A DNA stretch of 64,000 bases from Iris pallida (taxonomy: Eukaryota; Streptophyta; Magnoliopsida; Asparagales; Iridaceae): positions 62,001-126,000 of the forward strand of contig JANAVB010012195.1 of the NCBI GenBank assembly GCA_029216955.1, given 5' to 3'. The notes under the pieces were generated by a model, which worked only from the letters and a program-made list of their open reading frames with translations, searched no databases and was not told where the DNA came from. Below, one piece after another: positions 12,718-23,850 of the stretch. The position numbers and the translations under genes were made by a program. Each line of letters opens with the position of its first letter. Position 1 is the stretch's first letter.

Positions 12718-12722
12718 TGCCC
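12718..12722. repeat. Target site duplication TGCCC, left of Tat-1
   Basis: Identical 5-mer at 34109-34113 on the other side of Tat-1, the size expected for LTR retrotransposon integration. Both flanks belong to the gag of the outer element. Confidence 0.9.
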
Positions 12723-13829
12723 TATTTTACTTAACAAAATGCCAAGAAAATTGGCTTTTGAAAATAAAACGAGAAAAAGTACAAGAAGTACAAATTTGAT
12801 TCTGGGAAAGTATTGCTATGGAAGTCTGATCTGTAAATGATCACTTTGTTCCTTGGACCATACGATGATGATGAAGATTACTGCTTGAAGATGAACAATT
12901 AGAAGAACTAAGTCACCAGAAAGGTATCGACGTACTTGGGCACTGATGGCGAGGCCGAATGCTTTCCTGCTTTGCTTCACTCTGTTCTGAAAGAAAGGTT
13001 GAAGAAGAATGCTCTGGAGAATCAAAGTCTCTGATTTTTAATCTCTCTGTTTTCTCTCTTCTTGTCTCTGTGTGTCTGTCTGAGAAAAATAAGTCTATTT
13101 ATAGACTTGGGCTCTTGCGCGTAAAAACTCAGCAAAAGTTCCGTCTTTACGCTAACAACTGCCACCCACGACCAAAGTCATCCTCTGTATACGTTGACAC
13201 GTGTCCCATCATTTCATTAAGAATAGGATGCACGTACACACGTTCTTCAGGATGTGTAGCATGAAAGCCATATAGGCAAACCACGTTTCAAATTGGTCAG
13301 AAAGAATAGGGCATAAAAATAGCCCCAATGTACTCTGAGCATAAAGCAGTGGACTAGGCGTAAAATAGCCCTGACATGGACTTCCCGCGTAAGGTGGTTA
13401 TTAAATAACCTTGAGCGTAAAGTAGCCCAAATAAACTTTATGCACACGTCGAATTTTGAGCGTAAAAACTCGTATAGTCTCCATGCGTAAAAAAAAGCCA
13501 TACTGTGAGCGTAAAAATAGCTCAGTCCACATACTAAACGACAACATTGGTCTCTGTGTAAAACAAATCCCTTCGAATTCTGTGGTATATGCCATCATTA
13601 ATATCTTCATGTCAGACTTTGCATTAAATGCAAGACTTGACAGCTTTGTCCAGCGTAAAAGTGGCTAGCCTGTCCTAGGCGTAAAACCCTTGGCTTGACC
13701 CTGGCGTAAAATGATCAGCCTGCTTTAGGCGTAAAGTGATTAGCCTGTCTTAGGCGTAAAGTAGATCATCTTGAGTGGAATGATCCGTCTCTTTGACTAA
13801 TTCTATGAAGCACTTTTTACGCTCCTACA
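12723..13829 (-). mobile_element. Tat-1 3' LTR (left)
   Basis: 1107 bp, reading TGTAGGAGCG...on the minus strand; its last base pairs are decayed (TATTTT on the plus strand where the sister LTR has TGTTTC). It contains more than ten GCGTAAA motifs between 13117 and 13760. TATAAATAG on the minus strand lies at 13096-13104. Confidence 0.9.
13096..13104 (-). promoter_or_regulatory. TATA box in Tat-1 left LTR
   Basis: TATAAATAG on the minus strand, conserved in the right LTR (33376-33384) and mirrored in Tat-2 (CTATTTATAG near 60963). It marks the LTR promoter. Confidence 0.65.
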
Positions 13830-13846
13830 AGACCCCCTTCAAAGTT
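13830..13846 (-). other. Polypurine tract of Tat-1
   Basis: The minus strand reads CTTTGAAGGGGGTCT directly before the LTR start TGTAGGAGCG. The same tract adjoins the LTR of Tat-2 at 61593-61608. It fixes the element's orientation as minus. Confidence 0.85.
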
Positions 13847-14000
13847 TTCAAATATTTGAAACACTTTGAACAGAAGCGTAAAAGTCAGGATTTCACCAGT
13901 CAGCGTAATATTCGGGATACGCAACAGTCGTCCGCATAAAATTGGGGATATCCAACAGTCGGTGTAATTTTTAGGGAATTTAAACCAATTTGAATCTCTC

Positions 14001-14010
14001 TATAAATAGG
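14001..14010 (+). promoter_or_regulatory. TATA box of the antisense PMD gene, Tat-1
   Basis: TATAAATAGG on the plus strand about 97 nt before the ATG at 14107, followed by a pyrimidine-rich, A-rich leader. Tat-2 has TATAAATAG at 61759-61767, 105 nt before its own ATG. The conserved spacing supports a dedicated promoter separate from the LTR. Confidence 0.75.
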
Positions 14011-14251
14011 TCTTTTCAGAGAAAGAAAAAAAAACACTTTTACTCATCTTTTTGCAATCTCGAATTTCTTTGCCCTTTCTTTCTTCGAAACCCTCACTTT
14101 GATCCGATGGCTCCCAAGAAATCATTCGCCGCCAGCAACAAGGGGAAGAAACCTGCCGTCGATTCGTCGTCGGCCGATCATGCAAAAACTCCCATTCAGT
14201 CATCAACACCACACCGACAACTCAACCCAACCGTAGCTCCGCCTATGATGG

Positions 14252-14673
14252 GTAAAACCCTATTCTTTGGCTGGAAAAACCCGTCGAGGAAGAAGAAGAT
14301 AACCCGAACCTTCAGTTTTTACGCCCACGTCATACGTGTTAGCGTAAAAAACTGAAATAACAACATACGCCCACGTTGTACGTGTTAGCGTAAAAAAAAT
14401 ATGCCCACGTTATACGTGTTAGCGTAAAATTTGGATTACGCCCACAATTAATGTGCTAGCGTAAAACTTAACTACGCTCATGTTCATACATGCCAGCGTA
14501 AAAAGTCATATTACGCTCACATCAGCATGTGGTAGCATAAAATTCATCAATCACTGAGAGACTTTGTAAAACAAAGACTTCATAAACTTTTATCAACTTT
14601 TAGTAAGCATAAAAGTCAATGTCTTTACTCATAAAACTTCAAACTAATTTGATCTCTTTTTTTCTTTTGTCAG
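14252..14673 (+). other. Intron 1 of the PMD gene, with GCGTAAA repeat cluster
   Basis: Donor GGGTAAAAC and acceptor TTTTGTCAG; the phase-1 position is conserved in Tat-2 (61981-62449). Between 14319 and 14545 there are about six units of TTACGCCCACG...CGTGTTAGCGTAAAA, so the same heptamer occurs in both orientations inside each unit. The heptamer GCGTAAA is also the dominant repeated motif of the element's LTR. Confidence 0.75.
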
Positions 14674-16911
14674 TGGATTTGCAAGCTCACCCACTTGAAG
14701 AAGTTTTTAGCTCGTCAGTGGGCATGGTGGATTCGAACTATCTGGAGAATTTATCTCATGTCCAATTTCCCTAATCCAACCCAGAGTATCCTGCAGCAAG
14801 AGCACAGCTAATATATGCCTAAGGAGATAGGATGCTGTTATCCATGTTGAACGGGGAAGTAATGATGTCACTGGATAATCAACAATTCCTGAAGCCAGCT
14901 TTCTTATTTGGAGATGCGATAGATTACAAATCACAGACTCATCCCAAAAAAGAGGCTTGGGTATTTAGATCTGGAGAAAGGGTAATGTATCTCCCTGACA
15001 TGGACAGGGATTACCCTATATCTGCTTTCGTCCATGCTAGCCATCACCGTCAAATGCTGTGGAATTTGACTCCCAATAGCTATGGTAGACCGGACAGAAT
15101 CATTTTTAGAAGGGAGAGAGCAAATGACATGGGTTATCACATTAGTACTCCTTGTGGTGGTATTATTCCATTTTCTGGACTATTGCCTGGGTTTACACCG
15201 AGTGAGAATTCATCTCTCATCCAGCCGGTCCAGATTCCCATGTTCATAAATAGATTCATAAGGGAAGGAGTCTTATATCCTCAGACCAACCCTAGGCTGA
15301 CAGGGTGGCTGACCCCTTATAGTAGTAACTGGATCCAGATTAGCAATTGGGTCATGAAATACTTTAAAACAGAATTGGACGACATCGATTTGTATGAAGC
15401 AGTAGCTTCTACCAGTTATGGCATTCCGCCGAACAGCAATCTGTTCTTGGCTTTATTGGAATTGTATATGAGTTCGATAGGAACTTTCACAACTCCGCAT
15501 GACGAGATGGGTCTGGCCCTACATGAGATGCAGTTCATCTCGAAGTTGCTAATGGGCGAGTTCCCCTATGAAGAATATATTCCCTCCAATCGGGAATTGG
15601 CAGAAATTCGGAAGAAGAACCCCGAACTGGTGCAAGTCTACGAAGAACTTATGTGCCATTATCTGATTTACACCAGCATGTATGAAATCAGATCACATCT
15701 GGCATACATTACCAAATAGACAACTTATCTATTTTATCATGAAAATAGAGTGTCCAAGACGGAGAAGAGCAGGTTCCGAGAAGACAAGACTCAGGTCATC
15801 AAGCCTTGCTCTATAATTCCTGCAGATTTAATTCAGGAATTGATGGCGTCGCAGAAAGCTCGCGACCGATATCTGTCTACCCAAAACTGGAGACATCCCT
15901 GCGGGGACTGAGGCTTTAAGCTACCTGAGGCAGGGTAGTCAAAAGATGTCGAAGAAGGCCTTGTTGGCAGGCTTCTTATCCTTATGGCTGTGCAAATGGG
16001 TTGTGTTGGGGATCAGCACTGTGGACAGGATTCACCGCAACGTATTGTGGCCAGCGGTCCGTTTGGTATTCAAGAGCAGAATTAACCTGTTGTCGGCAAT
16101 GGTATGCCGAATAAATGCCGGTCTACAGATTTTTGGTGAAGAACTAATCAATAATGCTCCTCACAATTTTCTAAGGGTAGAGTTACCATTCACCTATCTG
16201 ATAGGTTGGTTACTACACCATAATTGTAATTTGTTGCCACCAGGCCCTGAGGATGAAGCGAGGATTTTTCTCCAAAAATTTAGCAAATCCACATGGAGAA
16301 CTACAACGTTGGCAGACACCCGAGCAGCATTAAATTATTCGCACGGCTGGAATTTCTTCTGCACCAGGCCACCAGTTCCGGCTGACTGTCTTGGTGTGCA
16401 ATTTGAAGATAGAGTAGATAAATCAGCCTTATTGCCGAGATTTGTCTACCGATGGCTAGTGTACATCAGACCCTCTCATCTGATGTACCGGAATGAAGAT
16501 AACTGCACGTTCTAGCCTTATCTACCAAGTAGGTTCGCTCGCCAGTTTGGATATGACCAACTTCATGTTGGCAATCCTTCCACCAGCTTCTATCATTATG
16601 GAAAGCTGATCGACGGTGCACGAGCATGGAGATATTTCGGAGATGCATGTACTGGCACTAGATTCAACATATCTACAGCCACTAGTACAACTGAGCTACG
16701 TATACTTCATTCGTATGCTCGTTTCTATACATCTATCCGCTCTTTTGAAGACGGTTATAGTATGCAAGGAAGTCTTCGGTGGGCTCAGGAGAGAAATGTT
16801 GAAGAACCTATCAGGATAACCTCTGACGTACCAGACAATACTGCCGCTATAGATGAATTTCTGGCAGTAATTCTTAGAGGAGCTGGAGAGATAGCCGCGG
16901 GACCAATAATT

Positions 16912-16914
16912 ATT
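16912..16914. repeat. Target site duplication ATT, left of CACTA
   Basis: The ATT codon is repeated at 24634-24636; a 3-bp duplication is the signature of CACTA transposons. Confidence 0.85.
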
Positions 16915-16929
16915 CACTACCAAAATAAG

Positions 16930-17215
16930 TCATATCAACGACGTAATTAGCGACGCCAACTTAAAACGTCGCTAATATTTTTAGATTTAGCGACTCCTAA
17001 AATATGCGTCACAATACGTCGCTGGTAGCGACAAACAACGATATATTGCGACTACATTTAGTGTAATAAAAACCAACGTCGTTGATTTGTCGGAAAATGT
17101 CGCTCGTTTTATTAGTTCAGCGATGTTTAGCGTCGCAACGATTATTAAGTCGCTGAATATTAAACGATTACCGACGCTTGGCGACGTATTTTCGGACGTC
17201 GCTAATTTCTGATAA
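16930..17215. repeat. Left subterminal repeats of the CACTA element (GCGACG type)
   Basis: Many copies of GCGACG/CGTCGC, for example TTAGCGACGCC and AAACGTCGCTAAT. A second direct copy of 16985-17345, including the adjoining CT-rich stretch, occurs inside the element at 22655-23040. Confidence 0.85.
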
Positions 17216-17219
17216 AAAG

Positions 17220-17900
17220 GGTTTCCTCGGTTCGACTTTTTATTTCTCCCTCTCCCCAAATTTTTTGTTCCCGTCCCTCTTCCCCGACCTCGACGACAGC
17301 CACCCCCTTCCCTCCGGTGCCGCTCATCCTCCTCCTCCACCGCGAGCCCCTTCTCCTCCCTCCAGCGAGCCCGTTCTCCTCCTCCTCCTCCACCGCGAGC
17401 CCCTTCTCCTTCTCCACCGCGAGATCCTCCTCCTCCTCCTCCTCCACCACCGTGAGAAGACTGAAGGTAAACCCTAACCCTAATTGAGGTGTTTTTTGTG
17501 TCCAAAATGGACACGGAGACACATTACGACCATGTGTTCACTGATACAGTGTGTTCGTGAGGTTTTGGACACTTTGTGTCCCTTTGTTGGACACGTGGAC
17601 ACCCGCATGCATGCATATATATGTATTTCACCTCTGTACACTTAATCCCCTCCTCCACCATCGAACTTGTCCTCCTCCTCTTCTACTACCGTGAGGAGAC
17701 TGAAGGTAAACCCTAACCCTAATTGAGGTGTTTTTTGTGTCCAAAATGGACACGGAGACACATTACGACCATGTGTTCACTGATACAGTGTGTTCGTGAG
17801 GTTTTAGACAGTTTGTGTCTATTTGTTGGACACGTGGACACCCCCAAGCTTGCATATATATATGTATTTCACCTCTGTACACTTAATCCCCTACATACAC
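17220..17900. repeat. CT-rich block and a duplicated segment with telo-box and GTGTCC motifs
   Basis: After a CTCCTCCTCC-rich stretch, a segment of about 235 bp (17464-17700) is repeated at 17702-17895. Each copy begins GAAGGTAAACCCTAACCCTA and contains GTGTCCAAAATGGACAC, then GGACACGTGGACACCC, and ends TGTACACTTAATCCCCT. The frames over it are compositional. Confidence 0.8.
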
Positions 17901-18299
17901 TTGTGTATTTTCGTATTAATTTGGATCTGCATATTGGGTTTGGGTTTCGATATAGTGTTTGATACATTGTTTCACCTTGCAACATTCCTACACTTATTTT
18001 AGACAACAAGTATATGAACCAATTAGTCAACATCTATTTGTTGAAGTATGGTACTCCATTCTTCGTAAGTTCTAGCTATATATGTCTCTCAAGATCCAAT
18101 ACTCAAAAATCCTAAGAAGAAGAAGAAGAAAAGAATAAAATGACATCGCTCAACACCCTACGACAATTCTTTGTAGAATTGTGTTAAAGTGTGAGTTCTA
18201 CAGTATGGTTCTCTTTGTAGAATAAAATAACATCGCTCAACCCTATCGATCCTCCATACAAGTCTTCCTTCATCTATTGTCTTAAAGTGTGAGTTACAG

Positions 18300-18680
18300 T
18301 ATGGTTCTCTTTGGTGAATTGTGTCTTAATAGTCCCTGCAGCCATTCGACTGGCAAGGCAGAAACTATGTAGTCATAGATAAAGTTGACTGTCATCCGAC
18401 CCTCATCCCTCGACAATGATGATACGACAACCAACCGGAGAGGCAAGGACATAGTCCCTGCATCCATTTAGATTAGTAAATATTAATATGGGGTTTGGAT
18501 TCATGGTGTATATGTTCACTGTCTCAAGGACATAGTCCCTGCAGCCATTCGACTGGCGAGGCAGAAACTATGTAGCCGTAGATAAAGTTGACTGTCCTCC
18601 GACCCTCATCCCTTGGCAATGATGATACGACAACCTATCACTATATCTTATATAGTAGTAGATGATGTCTTAGTATTACA
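18300..18680. repeat. Interspersed CACTA-internal repeat GACATAGTCCCTGCAGCC (first copies)
   Basis: A block beginning ACATAGTCCCTGCAGCCATT and ending GATGATACGACAACC occurs at about 18331-18430 and 18536-18634, and again near 19119, 20069 and 21925. Shortened forms lie near 22430, 23250 and 23550. It separates the palindromic segments. Confidence 0.8.
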
Positions 18681-18712
18681 ATTATATTATTTGTGACTAT
18701 CGATCTTACCAG

Positions 18713-18985
18713 ATGGCACCCATGACCCGAGGAACGACACATCGTTTGAAGAAAATAGTGAATACTGAGGTGGCTCCTCCTACAGTTGAGGAGGAAGTGG
18801 CACCGGTTGCTAGTGAGACCGAAAGTTCTATTTATCCAGCACCGGTAGCTAGTGAGACCGAGAGTTCTCTTCATGCAGTCCTTACAAGGGACGATATCTC
18901 TCCTCGCGCCAAAAATCTTACTTTTTTGAGGTGGTTGCGTGAACGTATCACTGAGCATTTGCGTGAGCAGCGTGGTTCTCATTAG
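18713..18985 (+). CDS. Hypothetical 90-residue ORF inside the CACTA element
   Basis: Open frame starting MAPMTRGTTHRL and ending at TAG. It contains two tandem copies of a short acidic unit (VASETESS) and a basic, Arg-rich tail (WLRERITEHLREQRG) that could form a helix. I do not recognise a family. It lies between copies of the interspersed CACTA repeat, so it may be a fragment of a captured gene or a residue of an element protein. There is no evidence of expression. Confidence that it is a functional gene is low. Confidence 0.3.
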   Translation: MAPMTRGTTHRLKKIVNTEVAPPTVEEEVAPVASETESSIYPAPVASETESSLHAVLTRDDISPRAKNLTFLRWLRERITEHLREQRGSH

Positions 18986-19219
18986 CTATTAGTACTTATT
19001 TGTATTGGACTATTTGTATTAAGTTGTTTTTGTATTAGACTATTTGCATTAGACTACATATATGAATTAGAACTGTGTCAATCTCTGAATTATATTGGAC
19101 TACGACATGGTGATCAGGACATAGTCCTTGCAGCCATTCGACTGGCGAGGCAGAAACTATGTATCCGTAAATAAAGTCGACTGTCCTCCGACCCTCATCC
19201 CTCGGCAATGATGATACGA

Positions 19220-19866
19220 CAACCCAACCGGAGAGGATACTCTGATAGATCCATCTGAGAGGGACGTATACTCTGAGAGATCACCTTTACAAAAATTATA
19301 TCAGTAGTAGGATCGAGTGTTGGAGGAGATATTATCAAAGTATACGTCCTACTCAGATGGCTCTCTCACCGTTACTATTTTTTCCTGACAGCATGGTGGA
19401 TGTGCTCCGTCCACAGATTCTTGCTCCGAGCCAAAACTTTATTCCGGAGATCAAGTGGACATCTTTGGTGTAGAGTTCGAGTGAGAGATTTCTGACAGCA
19501 TGGTGGCCTTCTTTGTCAAAGTATCCGTGCTCATCCCACATTGGTTGTGGGACGAGCACGGATACTTTAACAAAGGAGACCACCATGCTGTGAGGAACCT
19601 CTCACTCGAGCTCCACACCAAGGATGTCCACTTGAGCTCCGGGACAAAGTTTTGGCTCAGAGCAAGAATCTGTGGACGGAGCACATCCACCATGTTGTCA
19701 GGAAAAAATAGTAACGGTGAGAGACCCATCTGAGTAGGACATATACTTTGATAATGTCTCCTCCAACACTCGATCCCACTACTGATATAATTCTTGTAAA
19801 GGTAATCTCTCAGAGTATACGTCACTCTCAGATGGATCTCTTAGAGTATCCTCTACGGTTGGGTTG
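19220..19866. repeat. Long palindrome 1 in CACTA (arms about 320 bp)
   Basis: Arms 19220-19540 and 19545-19866 are near-complete reverse complements around a 4-bp centre (CCCACA TTGG TTGTGG). Both arms read inward to similar peptides (for example SPLLFFPD then MVDVLRPQIL), and outward to WDEHGYF frames. So the inverted copies derive from one gene-like fragment. A transcript through it would fold into a hairpin of about 320 bp. Family unknown. Confidence 0.9.
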
Positions 19867-19889
19867 TGTTCTGAGCCATCCGTTCTCAC

Positions 19890-20030
19890 AGAGGGTCCTA
19901 TTTTGGATTCTATATTTTATATTTTGGTTTCTGTATTTTGTATTTTGGTTTCTGTATTTTGTATTTTGGTTTCTGTATTTTGTATTTTGGTTTTTGTATT
20001 TTGTATTTTGGTTTCTGTATTTTGGCTCTA
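19890..20030. repeat. 21-bp minisatellite (TATTTTGGTTTCTGTATTTTG)n within CACTA
   Basis: About six copies of a 21-bp unit based on GTTTCTGTATTTTG. The Phe/Trp/Tyr-rich frame across it is a by-product. A single copy recurs near 21860 before the next interspersed repeat. Confidence 0.85.
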
Positions 20031-20109
20031 GCTCCATTTGCATTAATCTACGGTACGATATGGTGATCAGGACATAGTCCCTGCAGCCATTCGACTGGCG
20101 AGGCAGAAA

Positions 20110-20913
20110 CTATGTAGCCGTAGATAAAGTTGACTGTCCTCCGACCCTCATCCCTCGGCAATGATGATACGACAACCTATCAGAATCCTCGACTCTCTTT
20201 CGCTTCTTGGATATTGACCCAGCTTCCAGTCTCTCATTTCCCTCCGGGTCCACTCTACTCCCAATCTCTTCCTCTTTTATACACGGATCTACAGAATCAA
20301 TACCATCCATGGAAGGCAAAACTGAATCAGCATTATCTTCCGGATCGTCCTCATCAAGGCATAACGGGCTGCTCAGCGTGCCCAGCTTCTTCAACTTTTC
20401 GCTGGCTGCAGAGTCGAAATGGGAACGGGTCCTCTTTGCCGGCCCGGAGCTCTGACTCGCACTCGTCGCCGCGCTACTGGTTTCCTCTCCTCCTCTGACG
20501 CGGGTCATAAAAAAAGAAATTTTGTACCTCTTCTTCACATAAACATCATTGCCGCCTTGTACTCGAGCCTCCTCGTCTGTGACGCTATCCGACTTCTCGG
20601 TGCCTACATTGTCACTCGAATCTCCCGTTCGACTCGTATCGTCCTCTTCTTCGCCTGTCTTTTCGCTCCCTGTCTTGCAATCATCTGCTATCACCGCCGA
20701 CTCATTCGACTCCTTCTCCGATGACTCCGAGAAGTTGGATAGCGTCACAGACGAGGAGGCTAGGCTCGAGTACAAGGCGGTAATGATGTTTATGTGAAGA
20801 AGAGGTCCAAAATTTCTTTTCTTATGACCCGCATCAGAGGAGGAGAGGAAATCGGTAGCGCGGCGACGAGTGCGAGTCAGAGCTTCGGGCCGGCAAAGTG
20901 GACCCGTTCCCAT
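20110..20913 (-). pseudogene. Captured gene fragment (acidic, Ser-rich, with basic KKRKR cluster) across palindrome 2
   Basis: A 267-codon open frame on the minus strand runs through the loop and left arm of palindrome 2. It has a Ser/Glu/Asp-rich stretch, then a segment repeated in the right arm (RTRSHFDSAASEKLKKLG then LSSPLCLDEDDPEDNAD), then SKKRKRVEDSD, a possible nuclear localisation signal. Its first part is the antisense of the right arm and so is not ancestral. Only the loop and left-arm part (about 20720 to 20110) look like a real protein fragment. No family recognised; host-gene capture is inferred. Confidence 0.4.
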
Positions 20914-21020
20914 TTTGACTCTGCAGCCAGCGAGAAGTTGAAGAAGCTGGGCACGCTGAGCAGCCCGTTATGCCTTGATGAGGACGATCCGGAAGACAAT
21001 GCTGATTTAGTTTTGCCTTC
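20312..21020. repeat. Long palindrome 2 in CACTA (arms about 290 bp, 126-bp loop)
   Basis: Arms 20312-20600 and 20727-21020 are reverse complements with scattered mismatches. They enclose a unique GC-richer loop that continues the left-arm reading frame. It ends exactly where palindrome 3 begins. Confidence 0.9.
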
Positions 21021-21741
21021 TTCTCTCCTCCACCATGGCTATGGACCCATCTGCTCCTCCCTACTTCCATTCTTCTTATTTGACTCTCTCAGGCACATAT
21101 GATATCCAGCTCAAGTGTAGAGTCGGGGGAGAAAAAGTGGACATAAAGAGGAGGGAGAAGCAGCACAGCCGACGGCATGACCCGGAGGAAGTACAGAGGT
21201 TTTCTTCAACATACGTAGGAGAACTATAAGGATATATCTTTTCACAATATGTCATCTTGTCAAAGACCCTTAATGTGACAACCATGTTACCGCGGTATCG
21301 GAAGACTAACATGTCATAATTTTCTAAGCCGTGTGTTTTGACATAATCCTCCCAACTCTTTCCTCCTATGTCATAATCTTGTATTATTACATAGAACTGA
21401 AATCCGGTTGGAGGATTATGTCAAAACACACGGCTTATAAAATTATGATATGTTAGTCTTCCGACACCGCGGTAACATGGTTGTCACATTAAGGGTCTTT
21501 GACAAGGTGATATGTTATGAAAAGATATATCCTTATAGTTCTCCTACATATGTTGAAGAAAACCTCTGTACTTCCTCCGGGTCATGCCGCCGGCTGTGCT
21601 GCTTCCCCCTCCTCTTCATGTCCACTTCTTCTCCCCCGACTCTACACTTGAGCTGGATATCATATGTGGATGAGAGAGTCAAATAAAAAGAAGGGAAGTA
21701 GGGAGAAGCAGATAGGTTCAGAGCCATGGTGGAGGAGAGGA
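21021..21741. repeat. Long palindrome 3 in CACTA (arms about 335 bp, 50-bp loop)
   Basis: Arms 21021-21356 and 21407-21741 are reverse complements. Each arm encodes, reading inward, a frame starting MA(M/L) and containing YDIQLKCRVGGE, DPEEVQRFSSTYVGEL and a stop, so the source is again gene-like. The family is not recognised. It is directly contiguous with palindrome 2. Confidence 0.9.
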
Positions 21742-21924
21742 GAAGGAAAATGCTTGATCAGAACTTGAGGTGGAAAAGTTATGACGATGATAGCGTGAGA
21801 GAGGGAGAGGGTGGAAAAGATCTTCTCTCCTGACTCTACACTTGAGGTGGATATCATATTTTGGTTTCTGTATTTTGGCTCCAGCTCTAATTGCATTAAT
21901 TTATGGTACAACATGGTGATCGGG

Positions 21925-23850
21925 ACATAGTCCCTGCAGCCATTCGACTGGCGAGGCAGAAACTATGTAGCCGTAGATAAAGTTGACTGTCCTCCGACTC
22001 TCATCCCTCGACAATGATGATACGACAACCTATCACTATATCTTATATAGTAGTATGATGATGTCTTAGTATTACATTATATGAGTTCATCTTGATTCTG
22101 TTACATTCTTCAGATACTAGATACGATAAGAACATATACTACACCATATGTACAGAACATAGATGATTCACACTAATGTATGCTAGAATGAATTTTGGGT
22201 TGTGTTCTGAGCCATTCGTTCCCATATTTTATGTGATTGTTGTAGACTTGGTTATAGGGACTGAAACCTGTGTACAGCGAGAAATGGACATTCTGTGATT
22301 GTTTGGATCCTATTCTACAGTGAGAAATGGTTATCTTTTTAAACTGCAGGGAGAAATTGGATTTTCTGTATTTTTTTTTATTTTTTTTGTAGATTTAGCG
22401 ATGTTTACCGACGTTTACCGACGTCCTACGACCCTCATCCTTCGGCAATAATGATACGACAACCTATCACTATATCTTATATAGTAGTAGATGATGTCTT
22501 AGTATTACATTATGTGAGTTCATCTTGATTCTGTTACATTCTTCAGATACTAGATACGATAAGAACATATACTACACCATATGTACAGAACATAGATGAT
22601 TCACACTAATGTATGCTAGAATGAATTTTGGGTTGTGTTCTGAGCCATTCGTTGATAGCGACTCCGAAAGTATGCGTCACAATATGTCGCTGATAGCGAC
22701 AAACAGCGACATATTGCGACTACCTTTAGTGTAATAAAAACCAACGTCGTTGATTTGTCGGAAAATGTCGCTAGTTTTATTAGTTCAACGACGTTTAGCG
22801 TCGCAAAGATTATTACGTCGCCGAATATTAAACGAATACCGACGCTTTGCGACGTATTTACGGACGTCGCTAATTTCTGATAAAAAGGGTTTCCTCGGTT
22901 CGACTTTTTATTTCTCCCTCTCTCCAAATTTTTTGTTCCCGGCCCTCTTCTCCGACCTCGATGACAGCCCGACCCCCTTCCCTCCGGCGCCGCTCATCCT
23001 CCTCCTCCACCGCGAGCCCCTTCTCCTACCTCCGGCGAGCACCTATCACTATATCTTATATAGTAGTAGATGATGTCTTAGTATTACATTATGTGAGTTC
23101 ATCTTGATTCTGTTACATTCTTCAGATACTAGATACGATAAGAACATATAGTACACCATATGTACATAACATAGATGATTTACACTAATGTATGCTAGAA
23201 TGAATTTTGGGTTGTGTTCTGAGCCATTCGTTCCCATACTTGGCAATTAAGCCATTCGACTGGCGAGGCAGAAACTATGTATCCGTAGATAAAGTTGACT
23301 GTCCTCCGACTCTCATCCCTCAGCAATGATGATACGACAACCTATCACTATATCTTATATAGTAGTATGATGATGTCTTAGTATTACATTATGTGAGTTC
23401 ATCTTGATTCTGTTATATCCTTCAGATACTAGATACGATAAGAACATATACTACACCATATGTACAGAACATAGATGATTCACACTAATGTATGCTAGAA
23501 TGAATTTTGGGTTGTGTTTTGAGCCATTCGTTACCATACTTGGCAATTAAGCCATTCGACTGGCGAGTCAGAAACTATGTATCCGTAGATAAAGTTGACT
23601 GTCCTCCGACCCTCATCCCTCGACAATGATGATACGACAACCTATCACTATATCTTATATAGTAGTAGATGATGTCTTAGTATTACATTATGTGAGTTTA
23701 TCTTGATTCTGTTATATCCTTCAGATACTATATACGATAAGAACATATACTACACCATATGTACAGAACATAGATGATTCACACTAATATATGCTAGAAT
23801 GAATTTTGGGTTGTGTTCTGAGCCATTCGTTCCCATACTTAGCAATTAAG
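21925..23850. repeat. 300-bp tandem repeat array and partial copies in CACTA
   Basis: Units beginning CCTATCACTATATCTTATAT start at 23041, 23341 and 23641, an exact 300-bp period. Partial units start at 22029 and 22463 (and 18634 further left). Each full unit holds TACACCATATGTACA, GAATTTTGGGTTGTGTTCTG and the shortened interspersed repeat. Between 22655 and 23040 lies a direct copy of the element's left subterminal region. Confidence 0.9.

Noticed and set aside
16987..17514. Gly/Glu/Arg-rich minus frames and Pro/Ser-rich plus frame in the CACTA left part
   Set aside because: Compositional reading of CT-rich repeats; interrupted in the second copy at 22900-23040.
17464..17720. Interstitial telomere-like CCCTAA repeats
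   Set aside because: Only two units (TAAACCCTAACCCTAA) per copy; a plant telo-box within a duplicated CACTA segment, not a telomere relic.
19353..19733. Two similar WDEHGYF-type proteins on opposite strands taken as a gene pair
   Set aside because: They are the outward readings of the two arms of palindrome 1, so the similarity follows from the inverted repeat.
22616..22927. 103-codon minus frame similar to one at 16987-17514
   Set aside because: The similarity comes from duplication of the subterminal repeat block, not from a gene.
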